Shown piece after piece: positions 17,076-27,542 of a stretch of DNA of 64,000 bases. The stretch is taken from positions 124,001 through 188,000 of the forward strand of contig JAQBYN010000001.1 of assembly GCA_027622715.1 (NCBI GenBank), read 5' to 3'. This DNA comes from Pseudomonadota bacterium. Its GTDB lineage: Bacteria; Pseudomonadota; Alphaproteobacteria; SHVP01. The notes below the pieces were generated by a model that saw only the letters and a program-made list of their open reading frames with translations, was not told the DNA's origin and did not search any database. Positions within the stretch are counted from its first letter, which is position 1, and every line of letters begins with the position of its first letter. The position numbers were made by a program, and so were the translations under genes.

Positions 17076-19714
17076 GCAGCGGCAAGGCGCGCGATTGGCA
17101 CCCGATACGGCGACGCCGACACATAGTCGAGGCCCACGGTGTGGAAAAAGTGGATCGACTCGGGATCACCGCCATGCTCGCCACAAATCCCAAGCTTCAG
17201 ATCAGCTTTGGTCTGCCGCCCCCGTTCGCAAGCAATACGCACAAGTTCACCCACGCCGACTTGATCTATCGACACGAAGGGATCGACCTCGAAAATACCG
17301 TTGGCCCGGTAGTCTTCTAGGAAATTCCCCGAGTCGTCGCGACTTATTCCCAAAGCTGTCTGCGTTAGATCGTTGGTGCCGAAACTGAAGAACTCAGCGC
17401 TTTCTGCAATGTCACCTGCTTGAAGCGCCGCTCTCGGCAATTCAATCATCGTCCCAACCAGATAGTTGAGCTGACGACCTCGTTCACCGCGCACGGCTTC
17501 GGCAACACTGTCGATCCGCTCTTTGATGATGTCGAGTTCTCGCCTCGTGGCGACCAGCGGCACCATCACCTCGGGCACCACGGCCGCACCAGCCTCAGCT
17601 TCCGCATCGAGGGCAGCCTCGAAAATTGCCCGGGCCTGCATTTCGTAAATCTCAGGGTAGGAAATACCCAGCCGACACCCCCGGTGGCCCAACATCGGGT
17701 TAACCTCGTGCAGACTTGCGACCCGTCGGCGCAACTTTTCCGGATCAGCGCCCGCAGCCGCCGCCACTTGCTCAATTTCCTCTTCCGAATGCGGCAAGAA
17801 CTCATGCAGCGGCGGATCCAAAAGCCGAACAGTGACCGGCAAGCCATGCATGATCCGAAACAAATCGGTGAAATCTTGACGTTGCATGGGCAGAAGTTTA
17901 GCCAAGGCGGCGCGCCGCCCGGCCTCATCGTCGGCGAGAATCATTTCACGGACAGCGACGATCCGCTCGGCGTCAAAGAACATATGTTCGGTGCGGCAAA
18001 GACCGATCCCCTCGGCACCAAATTCCCGTGCCGTTTGAGCGTCCGCCGGGGTCTCAGCATTCGCCCTGACTTTCAACCGGCGTGCCGCATCGGCCCATAC
18101 CATGAGGCGCGAAAAGTCCCCAGAGAGTTCGGGCTGAATCATCGCTACTTCGCCCAACATCACTTCGCCCTTGGCGCCATCGATGGTGATCACATCGCCC
18201 TTGCGGACGACTCGGTCCATGACAGTGAATTGCTGGTTCTTGTAATCGATACGGACTGAACTCGCGCCCGAAACGCAGGGGGTACCCATGCCTCTGGCCA
18301 CGACCGCGGCATGACTGGTCATGCCGCCACGACTCGTCAGGATGCCCTGCGCCGCGTGCATGCCATGAATGTCCTCTGGACTAGTTTCCTCCCGGACAAG
18401 CACGACTTTTTCCCCGGCGTTCGCCAACAGTTCGGCCTCGTCCGAGTTGAACACGACCGTGCCACAGGCCGCACCCGGCGACGCCGGTAGGCCGCGCGCG
18501 AGAATGTCTTTGATGGCATCGGGGTCCAGCGTCGGATGCAGCAACTGATCCAACGACGCCGGGTTAATCCGCTTGATCGCCTCGGTTTCGCTGATCAGCC
18601 CCTCTTCGACCATCCCGACGGCTATCTTCAGTGCGGCGCGTGCTGTGCGTTTCCCGCTGCGCGTTTGCAACATCCAAAGCTTGCCCTCTTGGACGGTAAA
18701 CTCGATATCTTGCATGTCGCGGTAGTGGGCTTCCAGAGACCGATAAATCTCTTCAAGTTGGCTGAACACCTCCGGCATCAACTCTTCCATCGATAGCAGC
18801 GACGAGCCATCGTGGGCGCGCGCTTCACGGGTCAAATGCTGCGGCGTTCGAATGCCGGCGACAACGTCCTCGCCCTGGGCATTGACAAGGAATTCGCCAA
18901 AAAACTCGCGCTCACCGGTCGATGGATTCCGCGTGAAAGCAACGCCGGTTGCCGAGGTATCACCCATGTTGCCAAAGACCATGGCCTGCACATTGACCGC
19001 AGTACCCCATGCACCCGGGATATTGTTCAGACGACGATAGGTAATGGCGCGTTGGTTCATCCAAGAGCCGAATACTGCGCCCATCGCGCCCGATAGTTGG
19101 TCATGCACATCCTGGGGAAACGGCCGCCCCAGCTCCCGTTTGACCAGTGCCCCGAACATCTCGACCAGGCAGCGTAGGTCGTCGGCATCAAGATCGGTAT
19201 CGCCGGCAACGCCTTTTTCGGCCTTTAGTTGATCAAGCAGTTCTTCAAAGTTGTGATGTTCCACGCCCAAGACGACATCGGAATACATCTGGATGAACCG
19301 ACGATAGCTGTCCCAGGCAAATCGTTCGTTGCCACTGTTGCGGGCGATCCCCTGAACCGTGACATCGTTGAGCCCCAGATTTAGAACCGTATCCATCATG
19401 CCGGGCATTGATGCGCGCCCGCCGGATCGCACCGAAACCAACAATGGGCGGTCGGGATCACCGAATTTGGCCCCCGCGGTTTCCTCGACCTTGGCTAGCG
19501 CCGCAGCCACTTGCTTCTCCAAGTCGGCCGGGTACTGCCGGTCATTGTCGTAATAGGCCGTGCAAACTTCCGTGCTGACGGTGAACCCCGGCGGCACCGG
19601 AAGCCCAAGGTTGCTCATTTCCGCCAGGTTGGCGCCCTTGCCCCCAAGCAACGTGCGCATCTCGGCGCTGCCTTCAGCGCTGCCATCGCCAAAACTGTAG
19701 ACCCACTTCGTCAT
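17054..19714 (-). CDS. ppdK: Pyruvate, phosphate dikinase
   Basis: 886 residues, normal length. The N-terminal ATP-grasp part begins WVYSFGDGSAEGSAEMRTLLGGKGANLAEM, given here only as a start block spanning residues 4-33. The phosphohistidine domain has GGMTSHAAVVARGMGTPCVSG (around 450-470). The C-terminal PEP/pyruvate barrel has FGTNDLTQTALG and CGEHGGDP. It interconverts pyruvate and PEP with ATP, phosphate, AMP and pyrophosphate. It follows glyS by nine bases, an arrangement common in alphaproteobacteria. Confidence 0.96.
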   Translation of the reverse strand: MTKWVYSFGDGSAEGSAEMRTLLGGKGANLAEMSNLGLPVPPGFTVSTEVCTAYYDNDRQYPADLEKQVAAALAKVEETAGAKFGDPDRPLLVSVRSGGRASMPGMMDTVLNLGLNDVTVQGIARNSGNERFAWDSYRRFIQMYSDVVLGVEHHNFEELLDQLKAEKGVAGDTDLDADDLRCLVEMFGALVKRELGRPFPQDVHDQLSGAMGAVFGSWMNQRAITYRRLNNIPGAWGTAVNVQAMVFGNMGDTSATGVAFTRNPSTGEREFFGEFLVNAQGEDVVAGIRTPQHLTREARAHDGSSLLSMEELMPEVFSQLEEIYRSLEAHYRDMQDIEFTVQEGKLWMLQTRSGKRTARAALKIAVGMVEEGLISETEAIKRINPASLDQLLHPTLDPDAIKDILARGLPASPGAACGTVVFNSDEAELLANAGEKVVLVREETSPEDIHGMHAAQGILTSRGGMTSHAAVVARGMGTPCVSGASSVRIDYKNQQFTVMDRVVRKGDVITIDGAKGEVMLGEVAMIQPELSGDFSRLMVWADAARRLKVRANAETPADAQTAREFGAEGIGLCRTEHMFFDAERIVAVREMILADDEAGRRAALAKLLPMQRQDFTDLFRIMHGLPVTVRLLDPPLHEFLPHSEEEIEQVAAAAGADPEKLRRRVASLHEVNPMLGHRGCRLGISYPEIYEMQARAIFEAALDAEAEAGAAVVPEVMVPLVATRRELDIIKERIDSVAEAVRGERGRQLNYLVGTMIELPRAALQAGDIAESAEFFSFGTNDLTQTALGISRDDSGNFLEDYRANGIFEVDPFVSIDQVGVGELVRIACERGRQTKADLKLGICGEHGGDPESIHFFHTVGLDYVSASPYRVPIARLAAAQAALAD

Positions 19715-19723
19715 TCGTCCCCG

Positions 19724-21787
19724 CTATCCCTCAATCTGGGAGAAATCAGCAACTTGGTTGAGGGTGCCGCAAATTTGCGACAGCAAACGAAGGCGGTTCT
19801 CCCGCAGAGCGACGTCCTCAACATTTACTTTTACGCGATCAAAAAATGTATCGATCGGACCGCGCAGCGCCGCCAGGTGCGCCATGGCGCGACCGAAATC
19901 TTGTTGCGCGACCGCCTCGCCGCTTTCGCGTGCCGTTTCCGAAAGGCGGCGCGCCAAGTCGCGTTCCGCGTCGTCGGTCAGACCGTCCGGGTTGGCCGGA
20001 CCCGGGTACTCTCGACCATCGTTCTTGACTTCGATACGAACGATGTTGCTGGCTCTTTTGTGCGCCATCAGAAGATTTGCGCCGTCCTCGGTAGAGAGGA
20101 AGGATTTGAGCGCCTCGACCCGGGCGTGGACGCGCAACAGGTTGTCTTGCGCGTTCAATGCATAGACCGCCGAAATTAGGTCATGACGAATGCCGCGACC
20201 CCGGAGATACACCTTCAGTCGATCGCCAAAGAACGCCATCAGCGCGTCAGCGTCGAACACTTTGGCCAGCTCCGACCCATAGGACTGCGACGACGCAGAA
20301 AAGACCTCGCGCAAACCAAGCGACAAACGATTTTCGAGAATCAGACGGATGACCCCCAGTGCCGCCCGGCGAAGCGCAAATGGATCCTTGGATCCCGTCG
20401 GCGTTTCCCCAATTGAGAAAAAGCCGACCAGCGTATCGATCTTGTCGGCCAAGGCGACCGCCACCGAGATCGGTTGGTGCGGACAGGCGTCGGTCGGTCC
20501 TTTGGGGCTGTAATGCTCCGCTATTGCCACCGCCACATCTTCAGGTTCGCCATCATTGAGCGCGTAGTAGCGCCCCATCACGCCTTGCAGCTCTGGAAAC
20601 TCCCCGACCACTTGGCTCACCAAATCGGCTTTAGAAAGCCGCGCCGCCGCGCGAACGCGGTCACGGTCGGCCCCCGGGATATGGTCGCTAAGTGATACTG
20701 CGAGCGCCTCTATACGGTCGACTTTTTGGTCGAGGGACCCCAGTTTCGCGTGAAATATGATGGCGCCAAGTTGAGGCACGCGACTTGCGAGACTGTGGCG
20801 GCGGTCCTGGTCCCAGAAAAACTTGGCGTCAGAAAGCCTCGCGCGCAGCACACGCCCGTTGCCGGCGATAATTGACTTACCCCCATCCGACGCTTCCAGG
20901 TTTGCGACGCAAATGAACCGCGCCGCGAGCCGACCGTCGCGGTGGCGGAGCGCAAAGTATTTTTGATGACCCCGCATGGTCGCCAGCAATATCTCTTCGG
21001 GAATCGCAAGAAATTCTTCATCAAAACGACCGGTTAACACGACGGGCCATTCGACTAGGCCCGCGACTTCCTCCAACAAATCTTGATCTTCGACGACAAC
21101 AAGCCCCTCCTGCGCCGCGTCAAGACCGTCGGCGGCAGCGACGAACGATTCGCGCTCTCCGGCGTTCAGCATGACCCGCGCATCGCGAAGTTTGACGCGG
21201 TAATCGGCGTAACTTGCCACCGAGAAAATCTGCGGAAAATGAAAACGATGGCCCGATGTCAATATGTCGGACTGGATCGGTCCATAGGAAAAGCGAACCG
21301 GCGAGCCGTCGAACAAACACAGAATGGACTGAATAGGGCGAACCCAGCGCACGGTGTGGTCGCCCCAGCGCATCGACTTCGGCCACGCGACTTTGGCAAT
21401 CGTCTCCGCAAGGCAATCAGCCAGGTAGTCTGCGGTCGCTCGGCCCTTGCGCTCGACAACAGCAAACAGGAAATCGCCCTTCTTGGTGCTTCTTTCTTCA
21501 ACCTGGTCTCGAGTCAAATTCACGGAGGCCAGAAACCCCTGGACCGCCTTCTCGGGCGCATCTGATCGCGGGCCCCGCCGCTCCTCTTTGCTGTCGGGCT
21601 GCGTCTCAGGCAACCCATCAACCAGAAGCGTCAGGCGCCGCGGGGTCCAGAACACATCGGCGCGCGCCCAGGTGAACCCGCCTTCCAAAAGATTTGCCAG
21701 AACAGCATCCCGCAAGCTCCGCGCGCCGGGGCCTTGCATCCGCGACGGAATTTCTTCGCTGAGTATCTCGAGCAAGAACTCAGCCAT
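19724..21787 (-). CDS. glyS: Glycyl-tRNA synthetase beta subunit
   Basis: 687 residues. The start [21 protein letters not shown] is the family signature (bacterial GlyS). The middle part shows [15 protein letters not shown] and WPKSMRWGD. The C-terminus ends in the helical anticodon-binding domain ([19 protein letters not shown]). The beta subunit carries tRNA recognition, working with GlyQ as an alpha2-beta2 enzyme. It overlaps glyQ by eight bases and precedes ppdK. Confidence 0.96.
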   Translation of the reverse strand: MAEFLLEILSEEIPSRMQGPGARSLRDAVLANLLEGGFTWARADVFWTPRRLTLLVDGLPETQPDSKEERRGPRSDAPEKAVQGFLASVNLTRDQVEERSTKKGDFLFAVVERKGRATADYLADCLAETIAKVAWPKSMRWGDHTVRWVRPIQSILCLFDGSPVRFSYGPIQSDILTSGHRFHFPQIFSVASYADYRVKLRDARVMLNAGERESFVAAADGLDAAQEGLVVVEDQDLLEEVAGLVEWPVVLTGRFDEEFLAIPEEILLATMRGHQKYFALRHRDGRLAARFICVANLEASDGGKSIIAGNGRVLRARLSDAKFFWDQDRRHSLASRVPQLGAIIFHAKLGSLDQKVDRIEALAVSLSDHIPGADRDRVRAAARLSKADLVSQVVGEFPELQGVMGRYYALNDGEPEDVAVAIAEHYSPKGPTDACPHQPISVAVALADKIDTLVGFFSIGETPTGSKDPFALRRAALGVIRLILENRLSLGLREVFSASSQSYGSELAKVFDADALMAFFGDRLKVYLRGRGIRHDLISAVYALNAQDNLLRVHARVEALKSFLSTEDGANLLMAHKRASNIVRIEVKNDGREYPGPANPDGLTDDAERDLARRLSETARESGEAVAQQDFGRAMAHLAALRGPIDTFFDRVKVNVEDVALRENRLRLLSQICGTLNQVADFSQIEG

Positions 21788-22652
21788 GGCTCGGTGATCC
21801 GCTCAGCCACGTCTCGCAGCACGCCTTAGCCAAAGCGCGCACCCTGCCAATGTATGCGGCGCGTTCGGTCACACTGACGACGCCGCGTGCATCGAGAAGA
21901 TTGAATAGATGGCTGGCCTTCATGCACTGGTCGTATGCCGGAAGCGCAAGGCCCTTAGCGACGATCGACTGACATTCGCGCTCGGCATCTTCGAAATGCC
22001 CAAGCAGAATGGCCGTGTCCGCGTGTTCAAAATTGTAGGCTGAGAATTCGCGTTCAGAACGCAGAAAGACCTCGCCGTAGGTCACGCCCGCGCCGTTCCA
22101 GTCGAGGTCGTAGACGTTGTCGACCCCTTGAACGTACATCGCCAAGCGTTCGAGGCCGTATGTGAGTTCGCCCGACACCGGGTTGCACTCAATACCACCG
22201 ACTTGCTGGAAATAGGTGAATTGGCTGACTTCCATCCCGTCGCACCAGACCTCCCAACCCAAACCCCAAGCGCCGAGCGTTGGGCTCTCCCAATCGTCCT
22301 CGACAAAACGCACATCGTGCTGGGCAAAATCCACCCCGATCGCCGCGAGGCTATCGAGGTAGAGCTGCTGGAAATCGGGCGGGGACGGCTTCAGAATGAC
22401 CTGAAACTGATAGTAGTGCTGCAAGCGATTCGGATTGTCGCCGTAGCGGCCGTCAGCGGGGCGCCGCGACGGTTGAACGTAGGCCGCTTTCCATGGATCA
22501 GGGCCGAGCGCCCGCAACGCCGTTGCAGGGTGAAAAGTCCCTGCACCAACTTCGAGATCGTATGGCTGAAGTATGACGCACCCCTGCCGGGCCCAGTATC
22601 CCTGCAACGTAAGGATGATGTCCTGAAAGGAGGGCGCGCGCCCGTCCATCAT
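21780..22652 (-). CDS. glyQ: Glycyl-tRNA synthetase alpha subunit
   Basis: 290 residues from ATG 22652 (a longer frame from 22703 adds 17 residues without homology). The start [19 protein letters not shown] is typical. Class II catalytic motifs follow: [40 protein letters not shown] and [21 protein letters not shown], the last at about 155-175. It activates glycine and charges tRNA-Gly together with GlyS. It lies downstream of the small zinc-ribbon gene in the same operon. Confidence 0.96.
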   Translation of the reverse strand: MMDGRAPSFQDIILTLQGYWARQGCVILQPYDLEVGAGTFHPATALRALGPDPWKAAYVQPSRRPADGRYGDNPNRLQHYYQFQVILKPSPPDFQQLYLDSLAAIGVDFAQHDVRFVEDDWESPTLGAWGLGWEVWCDGMEVSQFTYFQQVGGIECNPVSGELTYGLERLAMYVQGVDNVYDLDWNGAGVTYGEVFLRSEREFSAYNFEHADTAILLGHFEDAERECQSIVAKGLALPAYDQCMKASHLFNLLDARGVVSVTERAAYIGRVRALAKACCETWLSGSPSHG

Positions 22653-22730
22653 GGTGAATTGCGGTTCCGGATGCTGAAATGCGCGGGCAAAGTAGCGACG
22701 CACCCGGGATCGGTCAACCCGGGCGCCGCC

Positions 22731-22943
22731 CTAGGCTTGACCATAGGGACAGCCCGTCTTGCCGCAGTTTTCTGCCCCCTCGGCAGCGACAAAATCGCCA
22801 CACGTCGAACACCGAACAGTATCGCCAATTGCACCCGGCTTACTGCCCGCGCCACGGCGGCTCAAGAACTTGAATCCGTACCAGGCCGCCGCAATGACGG
22901 CCGCCGTAAAAATGAGCTTTGGGAGGCTGAACCCGAACATCAA
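22731..22943 (-). CDS. Small membrane protein with C-terminal Cys-rich (zinc-ribbon-like) tail
   Basis: 70 residues. One N-terminal transmembrane helix (about 8-26, LIFTAAVIAAAWYGFKFL) precedes a basic linker and a short metal-ribbon candidate: C-x2-C (VRCSTCGDF), then C-x4-C (ENCGKTGC). It resembles the PP0621 type of small anchored ribbon proteins, but I do not recognise a specific function. The start overlaps the S49 peptidase stop by four bases, so it is translationally coupled to it. The coupling suggests a membrane-linked role with the peptidase. Confidence 0.72.
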   Translation of the reverse strand: MMFGFSLPKLIFTAAVIAAAWYGFKFLSRRGAGSKPGAIGDTVRCSTCGDFVAAEGAENCGKTGCPYGQA

Positions 22944-23773
22944 AGACCATACCGCGCCCAGACGGCGCGGGCCTCTAGCGCACCGAGGAGGTCATCGGAC
23001 CAATGTGCCACTGACCACCGGTCAAGCGCGCCGATGCCGAGTCGTCGGCGCAGCCAACCCGTTTCAGCGGCGAAAACCCGGAATTTCACTTTTTTCCCGT
23101 AGCGCTGCCGCATCACCGACCGAAGATCGCCCAAACCGTCAATCAGGCCTAGAGCCAGCGCCTTGTTGCCAGTCCAAAACTCGCCCGAAAAGAGAACATC
23201 GTCCTCGGCCTTCAGCCGAGCGCCCCGGCGTTCTCGCACAAGAGTCTGGAACGACAGGTGGATCTCAGCTTGGAGTGCCTTCAACCGCCTCACATCGTCC
23301 GGATCCTCGGGCAAAAACGGATCGAGGAATCCCTTGCGCGCACCGGACGTGTGCACTCGGCGCTCGACCCCAAACCGCTCAATAAGTCCCTGGAGCCCGA
23401 AACTGCTGGAGATCACGCCGATACTGCCGACGATGGAACTCTCGTCGGCAAAAATCTCGTCAGCCGCACACGCCAGCCAATAGCCACCCGATGCGGCCAC
23501 ATCTTGGGTAAATGCAAGGACGGGAAGCTTTTTCTCGTCGGCGAGTGCCCGGATCCGTCGGTACACCAGCGCCGATTGGACGGGCGAGCCGCCTGGAGAG
23601 TTTAGATCCAATGCGATTGCACAAGCGCCGCGCACCTGAAATGCACGTTCCAGAAGACTGGCCATACTCGCCAGATTAATGGTGCCGCGCCCGCGGCCGC
23701 CTGCGGCAATGACCCCGGCGAGACGGATGACGGGCACAATCGGCGGACGGCGGCTGAGGAACGGAATGCGCAT
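22940..23773 (-). CDS. S49-family signal peptide peptidase (SppA/SohB-like)
   Basis: 277 residues, the short form of the family. ALDLNSPGGSPVQSALVYRRIRAL (about 55-78) and DVAASGGYWLACAADEI (about 90-106, with the nucleophile Ser in ASGG) are the ClpP-fold core. SSIVGSIGV and GARKGFLDPFLPED follow (Lys candidate for the Ser/Lys dyad). There is no clear signal peptide; the N-terminus is basic and hydrophobic and may anchor in the membrane. First gene of the glyQS-ppdK operon. Confidence 0.87.
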   Translation of the reverse strand: MRIPFLSRRPPIVPVIRLAGVIAAGGRGRGTINLASMASLLERAFQVRGACAIALDLNSPGGSPVQSALVYRRIRALADEKKLPVLAFTQDVAASGGYWLACAADEIFADESSIVGSIGVISSSFGLQGLIERFGVERRVHTSGARKGFLDPFLPEDPDDVRRLKALQAEIHLSFQTLVRERRGARLKAEDDVLFSGEFWTGNKALALGLIDGLGDLRSVMRQRYGKKVKFRVFAAETGWLRRRLGIGALDRWSVAHWSDDLLGALEARAVWARYGL

Positions 23774-23936
23774 CGCGACAACTTATGGAGGGCGCGCTGA
23801 TCCGGCAAGGTCGAGACGGCGGATAGTAAGGCCTTAGTGATAGTGGACCAGTAAATTGGCCGGTTCAAAAAGCCCACATCGGCGCAAATCAAATCGACAC
23901 AATCGGTGAACCCCGTGTCGTCAGTATGGGATTGGA

Positions 23937-24161
23937 TCAGTTGTTTCGCGGGTCATACTCCATACCAGCCGCGAGCAAGATTTCCACCGCGCGCGGACCA
24001 TGGTCGTTGGCGACCATGAGGCGCCGAGGGATTGCCCCGATACTGCCCTCAAGAATGCTGGTGTACGAATCCATCACAAACGGTTCGATCCCCTCGCCGC
24101 GCAGCAATGCCTCAAGCCAGGAGATCAAGACCGGGTCGTTCGTCCGAAATACTTCGCGCAT
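23937..24161 (-). CDS. DUF2007-domain small protein
   Basis: 74 residues. It reads MREVFRTNDPVLISWLEALL, then GIEPFVMDSYTSILEGSIG and RRLMVANDHGPRAVEIL. This is the DUF2007 pattern (putative signal-transducing protein), whose role is unknown. It is divergent from the polyprenyl synthase gene; the 95 bases between them should hold both promoters. The 160 bases downstream toward the S49 gene show nothing recognisable. Confidence 0.8.
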   Translation of the reverse strand: MREVFRTNDPVLISWLEALLRGEGIEPFVMDSYTSILEGSIGAIPRRLMVANDHGPRAVEILLAAGMEYDPRNN

Positions 24162-24256
24162 ATGCCGTCAGGCACCTCGTGCGTCGCTTGACCGCTCTGC
24201 GGCGAGGCCCATATGCTCGCGCGAGCCTTGCGGGGCGTCAAGATAGGGGCCGCAGT

Positions 24257-25276
24257 TTGACCAACGTCGTCCAGTTCGACGAAGAACGTACTAATTCCGC
24301 CGAGGCGCTTGACCGCCTTAAATCGCTCGTCGCCGACGATCTCGGACGAGTCAATCAGGTCATCTTGCATCATATGCAGAGCCGGGTGCCGCTGATCCCG
24401 CAGCTCGCCGGCCACCTCGTCGCCTCAGGCGGCAAACGAATCCGGCCCATGTTGACCTTGGCCGCCGCCAAACTGTGCGCCTATGACGGCCCGCGCCACA
24501 TCAATTTAGCCGCCTGCGTCGAATTTATTCATACGGCGACGCTGCTGCACGATGATGTGGTGGACGACAGCGCGCTGCGCCGCGGCGTCGAAACGGCCAA
24601 CGCGCTATGGGGCAATGAGGCGAGCGTCCTGGTCGGCGATTTTCTGTTCAGCCGCGCCTTCCAAGTCATGGTGGCCGACGGCTCGCTGCGGGTCTTGGAG
24701 ATATTGTCGGGGGCCTCTGCCGTGATCGCCGAGGGCGAGGTGCATCAACTGCTCACCACCAACGACACCACCACCAGCGAAGACACTTATCTCGACGTGA
24801 TCGCGGCCAAGACCGCGGCGCTGTTCGCCGCCGCTTGCCGGATCGGTGCGGTCGTCGCCGATCGGCCGCGACAGGAAGAGGAAGCGCTTGACGGCTACGG
24901 TCGCAATCTTGGAATCGCTTTTCAGTTGGTCGATGATGCGCTCGACTATTCCTCGCATTCAATGACGCTCGGCAAAACCGTTGGGGACGATTTTCGCGAA
25001 GGGAAAATCACGCTGCCGGTCATCCTCGCCTATCGCCGTGGCAACGACGAAGAGCGCCGTTTTTGGCATCGCACCATGGAGGAGACCGAACAAGGCGACA
25101 CCGACATTCGCCACGCCATCGGCCTCATGGAAAAATACCACGCCCTGCGCGACACCGTGGAACGCGCCCGCCACTACGGCGCAAAGGCCAAGGACGCGCT
25201 GGGGATTTTTCCCAACACCGGCGAGAAACAGACGCTTCTGGATCTCGTCGATTTCTGCATCGATCGCAGCCACTAA
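24257..25276 (+). CDS. ispB: Polyprenyl diphosphate synthase (IspB-like)
   Basis: 339 residues from a TTG at 24257, where homology begins (TNVVQFDEE); a longer frame upstream is not conserved-looking. It has the first Asp-rich motif LLHDDVVDDSALRRG (around 97-111) and the second, QLVDDALDYSS (around 225), plus GGKRIRPML near the start. It builds the ubiquinone side chain from IPP and farnesyl-PP; chain length cannot be read with certainty. A GC hairpin follows the stop. Confidence 0.9.
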   Translation: MTNVVQFDEERTNSAEALDRLKSLVADDLGRVNQVILHHMQSRVPLIPQLAGHLVASGGKRIRPMLTLAAAKLCAYDGPRHINLAACVEFIHTATLLHDDVVDDSALRRGVETANALWGNEASVLVGDFLFSRAFQVMVADGSLRVLEILSGASAVIAEGEVHQLLTTNDTTTSEDTYLDVIAAKTAALFAAACRIGAVVADRPRQEEEALDGYGRNLGIAFQLVDDALDYSSHSMTLGKTVGDDFREGKITLPVILAYRRGNDEERRFWHRTMEETEQGDTDIRHAIGLMEKYHALRDTVERARHYGAKAKDALGIFPNTGEKQTLLDLVDFCIDRSH

Positions 25277-25279
25277 CGC

Positions 25280-25297
25280 GGCGGCGTCAACGCCGCC
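25280..25297 (+). terminator. GC hairpin after polyprenyl synthase
   Basis: GGCGGCG, loop TCAA, CGCCGCC is a perfect seven-pair stem four bases after the stop codon. No U-run follows, so an intrinsic terminator is possible but not proven. Confidence 0.45.
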
Positions 25298-25412
25298 CGG
25301 CCGCGGCAAAGCCCGGCGGGAGATCAAAAGAGGTGAGGATTGTTGCCAGGCGGGGTGAGCGGCTTGGCGCGCCTTGCGGCTCGCAAGCCCCAGCGCTATA
25401 AGCGGCCTTCTT

Positions 25413-25489
25413 CGGAGTGTAGCTCAGCCTGGTAGAGCACTACGTTCGGGACGTAGGGGCCGGAGGTTCAAATCCTCTCACTCCGACCA
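25413..25489 (+). tRNA. tRNA-Pro (anticodon CGG)
   Basis: 77 bases including an encoded CCA. The acceptor stem pairs CGGAGTG with CACTCCG. The D-loop is AGCTCAGCCTGGTAGAGC, the anticodon loop TTCGGGA gives CGG (reads CCG), and the T-arm GGAGGTTCAAATCCTC is normal. A run of seven T follows directly (25491-25497), which may help termination. Confidence 0.97.
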
Positions 25490-25644
25490 GTTTTTTTGGG
25501 GCCTTTAGCCCATTCAGCGTTTTCGTTGCACTCGAACATCGCAGTCGGGCACCATCCCTGGACGTGGCGCTAGGCAGCCTGCCGGTCACATCGAGTGCGA
25601 TCCGCAGAGGCCTCAGCCTAACCGGGCTCACGGAGTAGGAAGCA

Positions 25645-27294
25645 ATGACGAATGAACGGCCCGTCTCCATGAAGCTTCATGCAGCTTTGGCAAAAGCCCT
25701 TTTCGACAATGGCGTCGATACGATGTTTGGACTGATCGGCGACGGCAACCTGTTCGTTGTCCAAAGCTACGTTGACGACCTCGGCGGAACCTACGTGTCG
25801 GCGGCGAACGAGGCCGGGGCAACGGTGATGGCAATCGGATATTCAGTGGTATCGGGCAAGTTAGGCGTCGTGACAGTGACGCACGGCCCCGGCGTCGCCA
25901 ACACCCTCGGCGGGCTCATCGAGGGCGTGAGAGCCCAGGTGCCGATGCTGCTGGTCTGCGGCGACACCGCAGCGGCCGACAAGCACGGCCTGCAAAATGT
26001 GTCTCAGCGCGAGCTCATCGTGGCGACCGGCGCGGGCTTTGAACAGGTGCGCGCGCCGCAAACGGTGTTTGAAGACATGAGAACGGCCTTTCGGCGGGCC
26101 CACGCCGAACGGCGCCCCATTGCGTTGAACGTCCCAGCCGACTTCATGTGGCAAGACGTCGACTACGAGGAGGTCGACACGCGCCTGTTCGACAACCGTG
26201 CCGTGATCCCTGAAAGCCGCGATCTGGACGATGCCGTCGGTATTCTCGCGGCGGCCAAGAGGCCTGTCATCCTTGCCGGCCGCGGCGCAATCGAGGCAGG
26301 ACACAGAGAAGCGCTGATCAAGCTCGCCGACCGCACCGACGCGCTCTTAGCCACCACCCTCAAGGCGAAAGACCTGTTTCGCGGGCACGACTTCAATCTC
26401 GGCGTGTTCGGCACGCTCAGCACGCCGGTCGCAACCGATCTCATCATGCAAAGCGATTGCGTCGTCGCCTTCGGCGCAAGTCTGAACCAGTACACGACAG
26501 CCACGGGCTCGCTCTTGAAGGGCAAGCGCGTGGTCCAATGCAATCTCCATCGGGAAGATATCGGCAAATACGCCCAACCGACCGTCGGCGTCGTCGGTGA
26601 CCCCAGCCTGACGGCGGATCTGCTGGTGCGCTGGCTCGACGAGGCAGAAATCCCCGGCTCAAAGTTCCGCTCAAAAGAAATCTTGGCGCAGCTTCAAGAT
26701 TATTCGTTCGCGCGCGGTCTCGACGACAAGGCCACCGCCAATACCGTGGACATCGTCAAGTCGTTGCTGCGCCTGAACGAAGCGGTGCCCGCCAACAGAA
26801 TCTATGCCACCGACGTCGGCCGCTACGTCATGCAGGCCTGGAAAGTGTTCGATGTCCCCGGCCCACGCTCTCTCCTCTTCACCGTTCACTTTGGTTCGAT
26901 CGGCCTCGGTATGCCCTACGCCATCGGCGCCTCGTTCGGCGCACCCGGTCGGCCCGTTCTCCTGGTCACAGGGGATGGCGGGTTCATGTTGGGCGGCCTC
27001 ACCGAATTCAACACCGCGGTCCGGCACAACGTCGACTTGATCGTCGTCGTCTGCAACGACGGCAGCTATGGCGCCGAACACATCCAGTTCCGAAACAGAA
27101 ACCTGAGCCCCGACCTCTCGTGTTTCAATTGGCCCGATTTCGCGCCCCTCGCAGATGCGCTAGGCGGTCAGGGCTTTTCGGTTCGCAATCAGGATGATCT
27201 CAGTAACGCCTGTGCGGCGATCGAGAAACGGACTAGACCGCTCCTCATTGATCTCAAGCTAGACCCGGATCACGTGCCGTCAATGCGCCACTAG
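25645..27294 (+). CDS. Thiamine-pyrophosphate enzyme, acetolactate-synthase-like
   Basis: 549 residues with the three-domain TPP fold. The Pyr domain has the catalytic Glu in YVSAANEAGATVMAIGY (around 50-66) and THGPGVANTLGG. The PP domain has the TPP motif GDGGFMLGGLTEFNTAV ending with N-D-G-S-Y (about 447-475). It decarboxylates a 2-oxo acid; the exact substrate is unclear, and true IlvB is less likely because no small IlvN subunit follows. It stands alone after tRNA-Pro. The 250 bases downstream carry a palindrome and no confirmed gene. Confidence 0.85.
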   Translation: MTNERPVSMKLHAALAKALFDNGVDTMFGLIGDGNLFVVQSYVDDLGGTYVSAANEAGATVMAIGYSVVSGKLGVVTVTHGPGVANTLGGLIEGVRAQVPMLLVCGDTAAADKHGLQNVSQRELIVATGAGFEQVRAPQTVFEDMRTAFRRAHAERRPIALNVPADFMWQDVDYEEVDTRLFDNRAVIPESRDLDDAVGILAAAKRPVILAGRGAIEAGHREALIKLADRTDALLATTLKAKDLFRGHDFNLGVFGTLSTPVATDLIMQSDCVVAFGASLNQYTTATGSLLKGKRVVQCNLHREDIGKYAQPTVGVVGDPSLTADLLVRWLDEAEIPGSKFRSKEILAQLQDYSFARGLDDKATANTVDIVKSLLRLNEAVPANRIYATDVGRYVMQAWKVFDVPGPRSLLFTVHFGSIGLGMPYAIGASFGAPGRPVLLVTGDGGFMLGGLTEFNTAVRHNVDLIVVVCNDGSYGAEHIQFRNRNLSPDLSCFNWPDFAPLADALGGQGFSVRNQDDLSNACAAIEKRTRPLLIDLKLDPDHVPSMRH

Positions 27295-27380
27295 AAGGGC
27301 GCCCGTCCAGCGGTACATTGGCGTCGAGAAACGGCCAAGAACTGGACGGTTCTTTCGAATAGTCGCCGCCGTAGTGCACG

Positions 27381-27396
27381 GTGTTCACATGAACAC
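27381..27396. promoter_or_regulatory. Perfect 16-base palindrome between converging genes
   Basis: GTGTTCACATGAACAC reads the same on both strands. It lies in the 248-base gap between the TPP enzyme and the large MscS gene, which converge. The two-base centre and lack of a T-run argue against a terminator; the form is that of a dimeric-repressor operator, but no adjacent gene starts here. Confidence 0.4.
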
Positions 27397-27542
27397 TTCA
27401 CCAGAAAACACCTATATGCGGCCTTGCGCTATTCGGCGTTGGCTGCACCATGGTTTGGCTCGGTTTCGTTCGTTTGCATCAGACAGGGCAGCACGATGTC
27501 ACTCGGATCGCGCAGCGCCACGATGACCGGTACGAGTGAATA

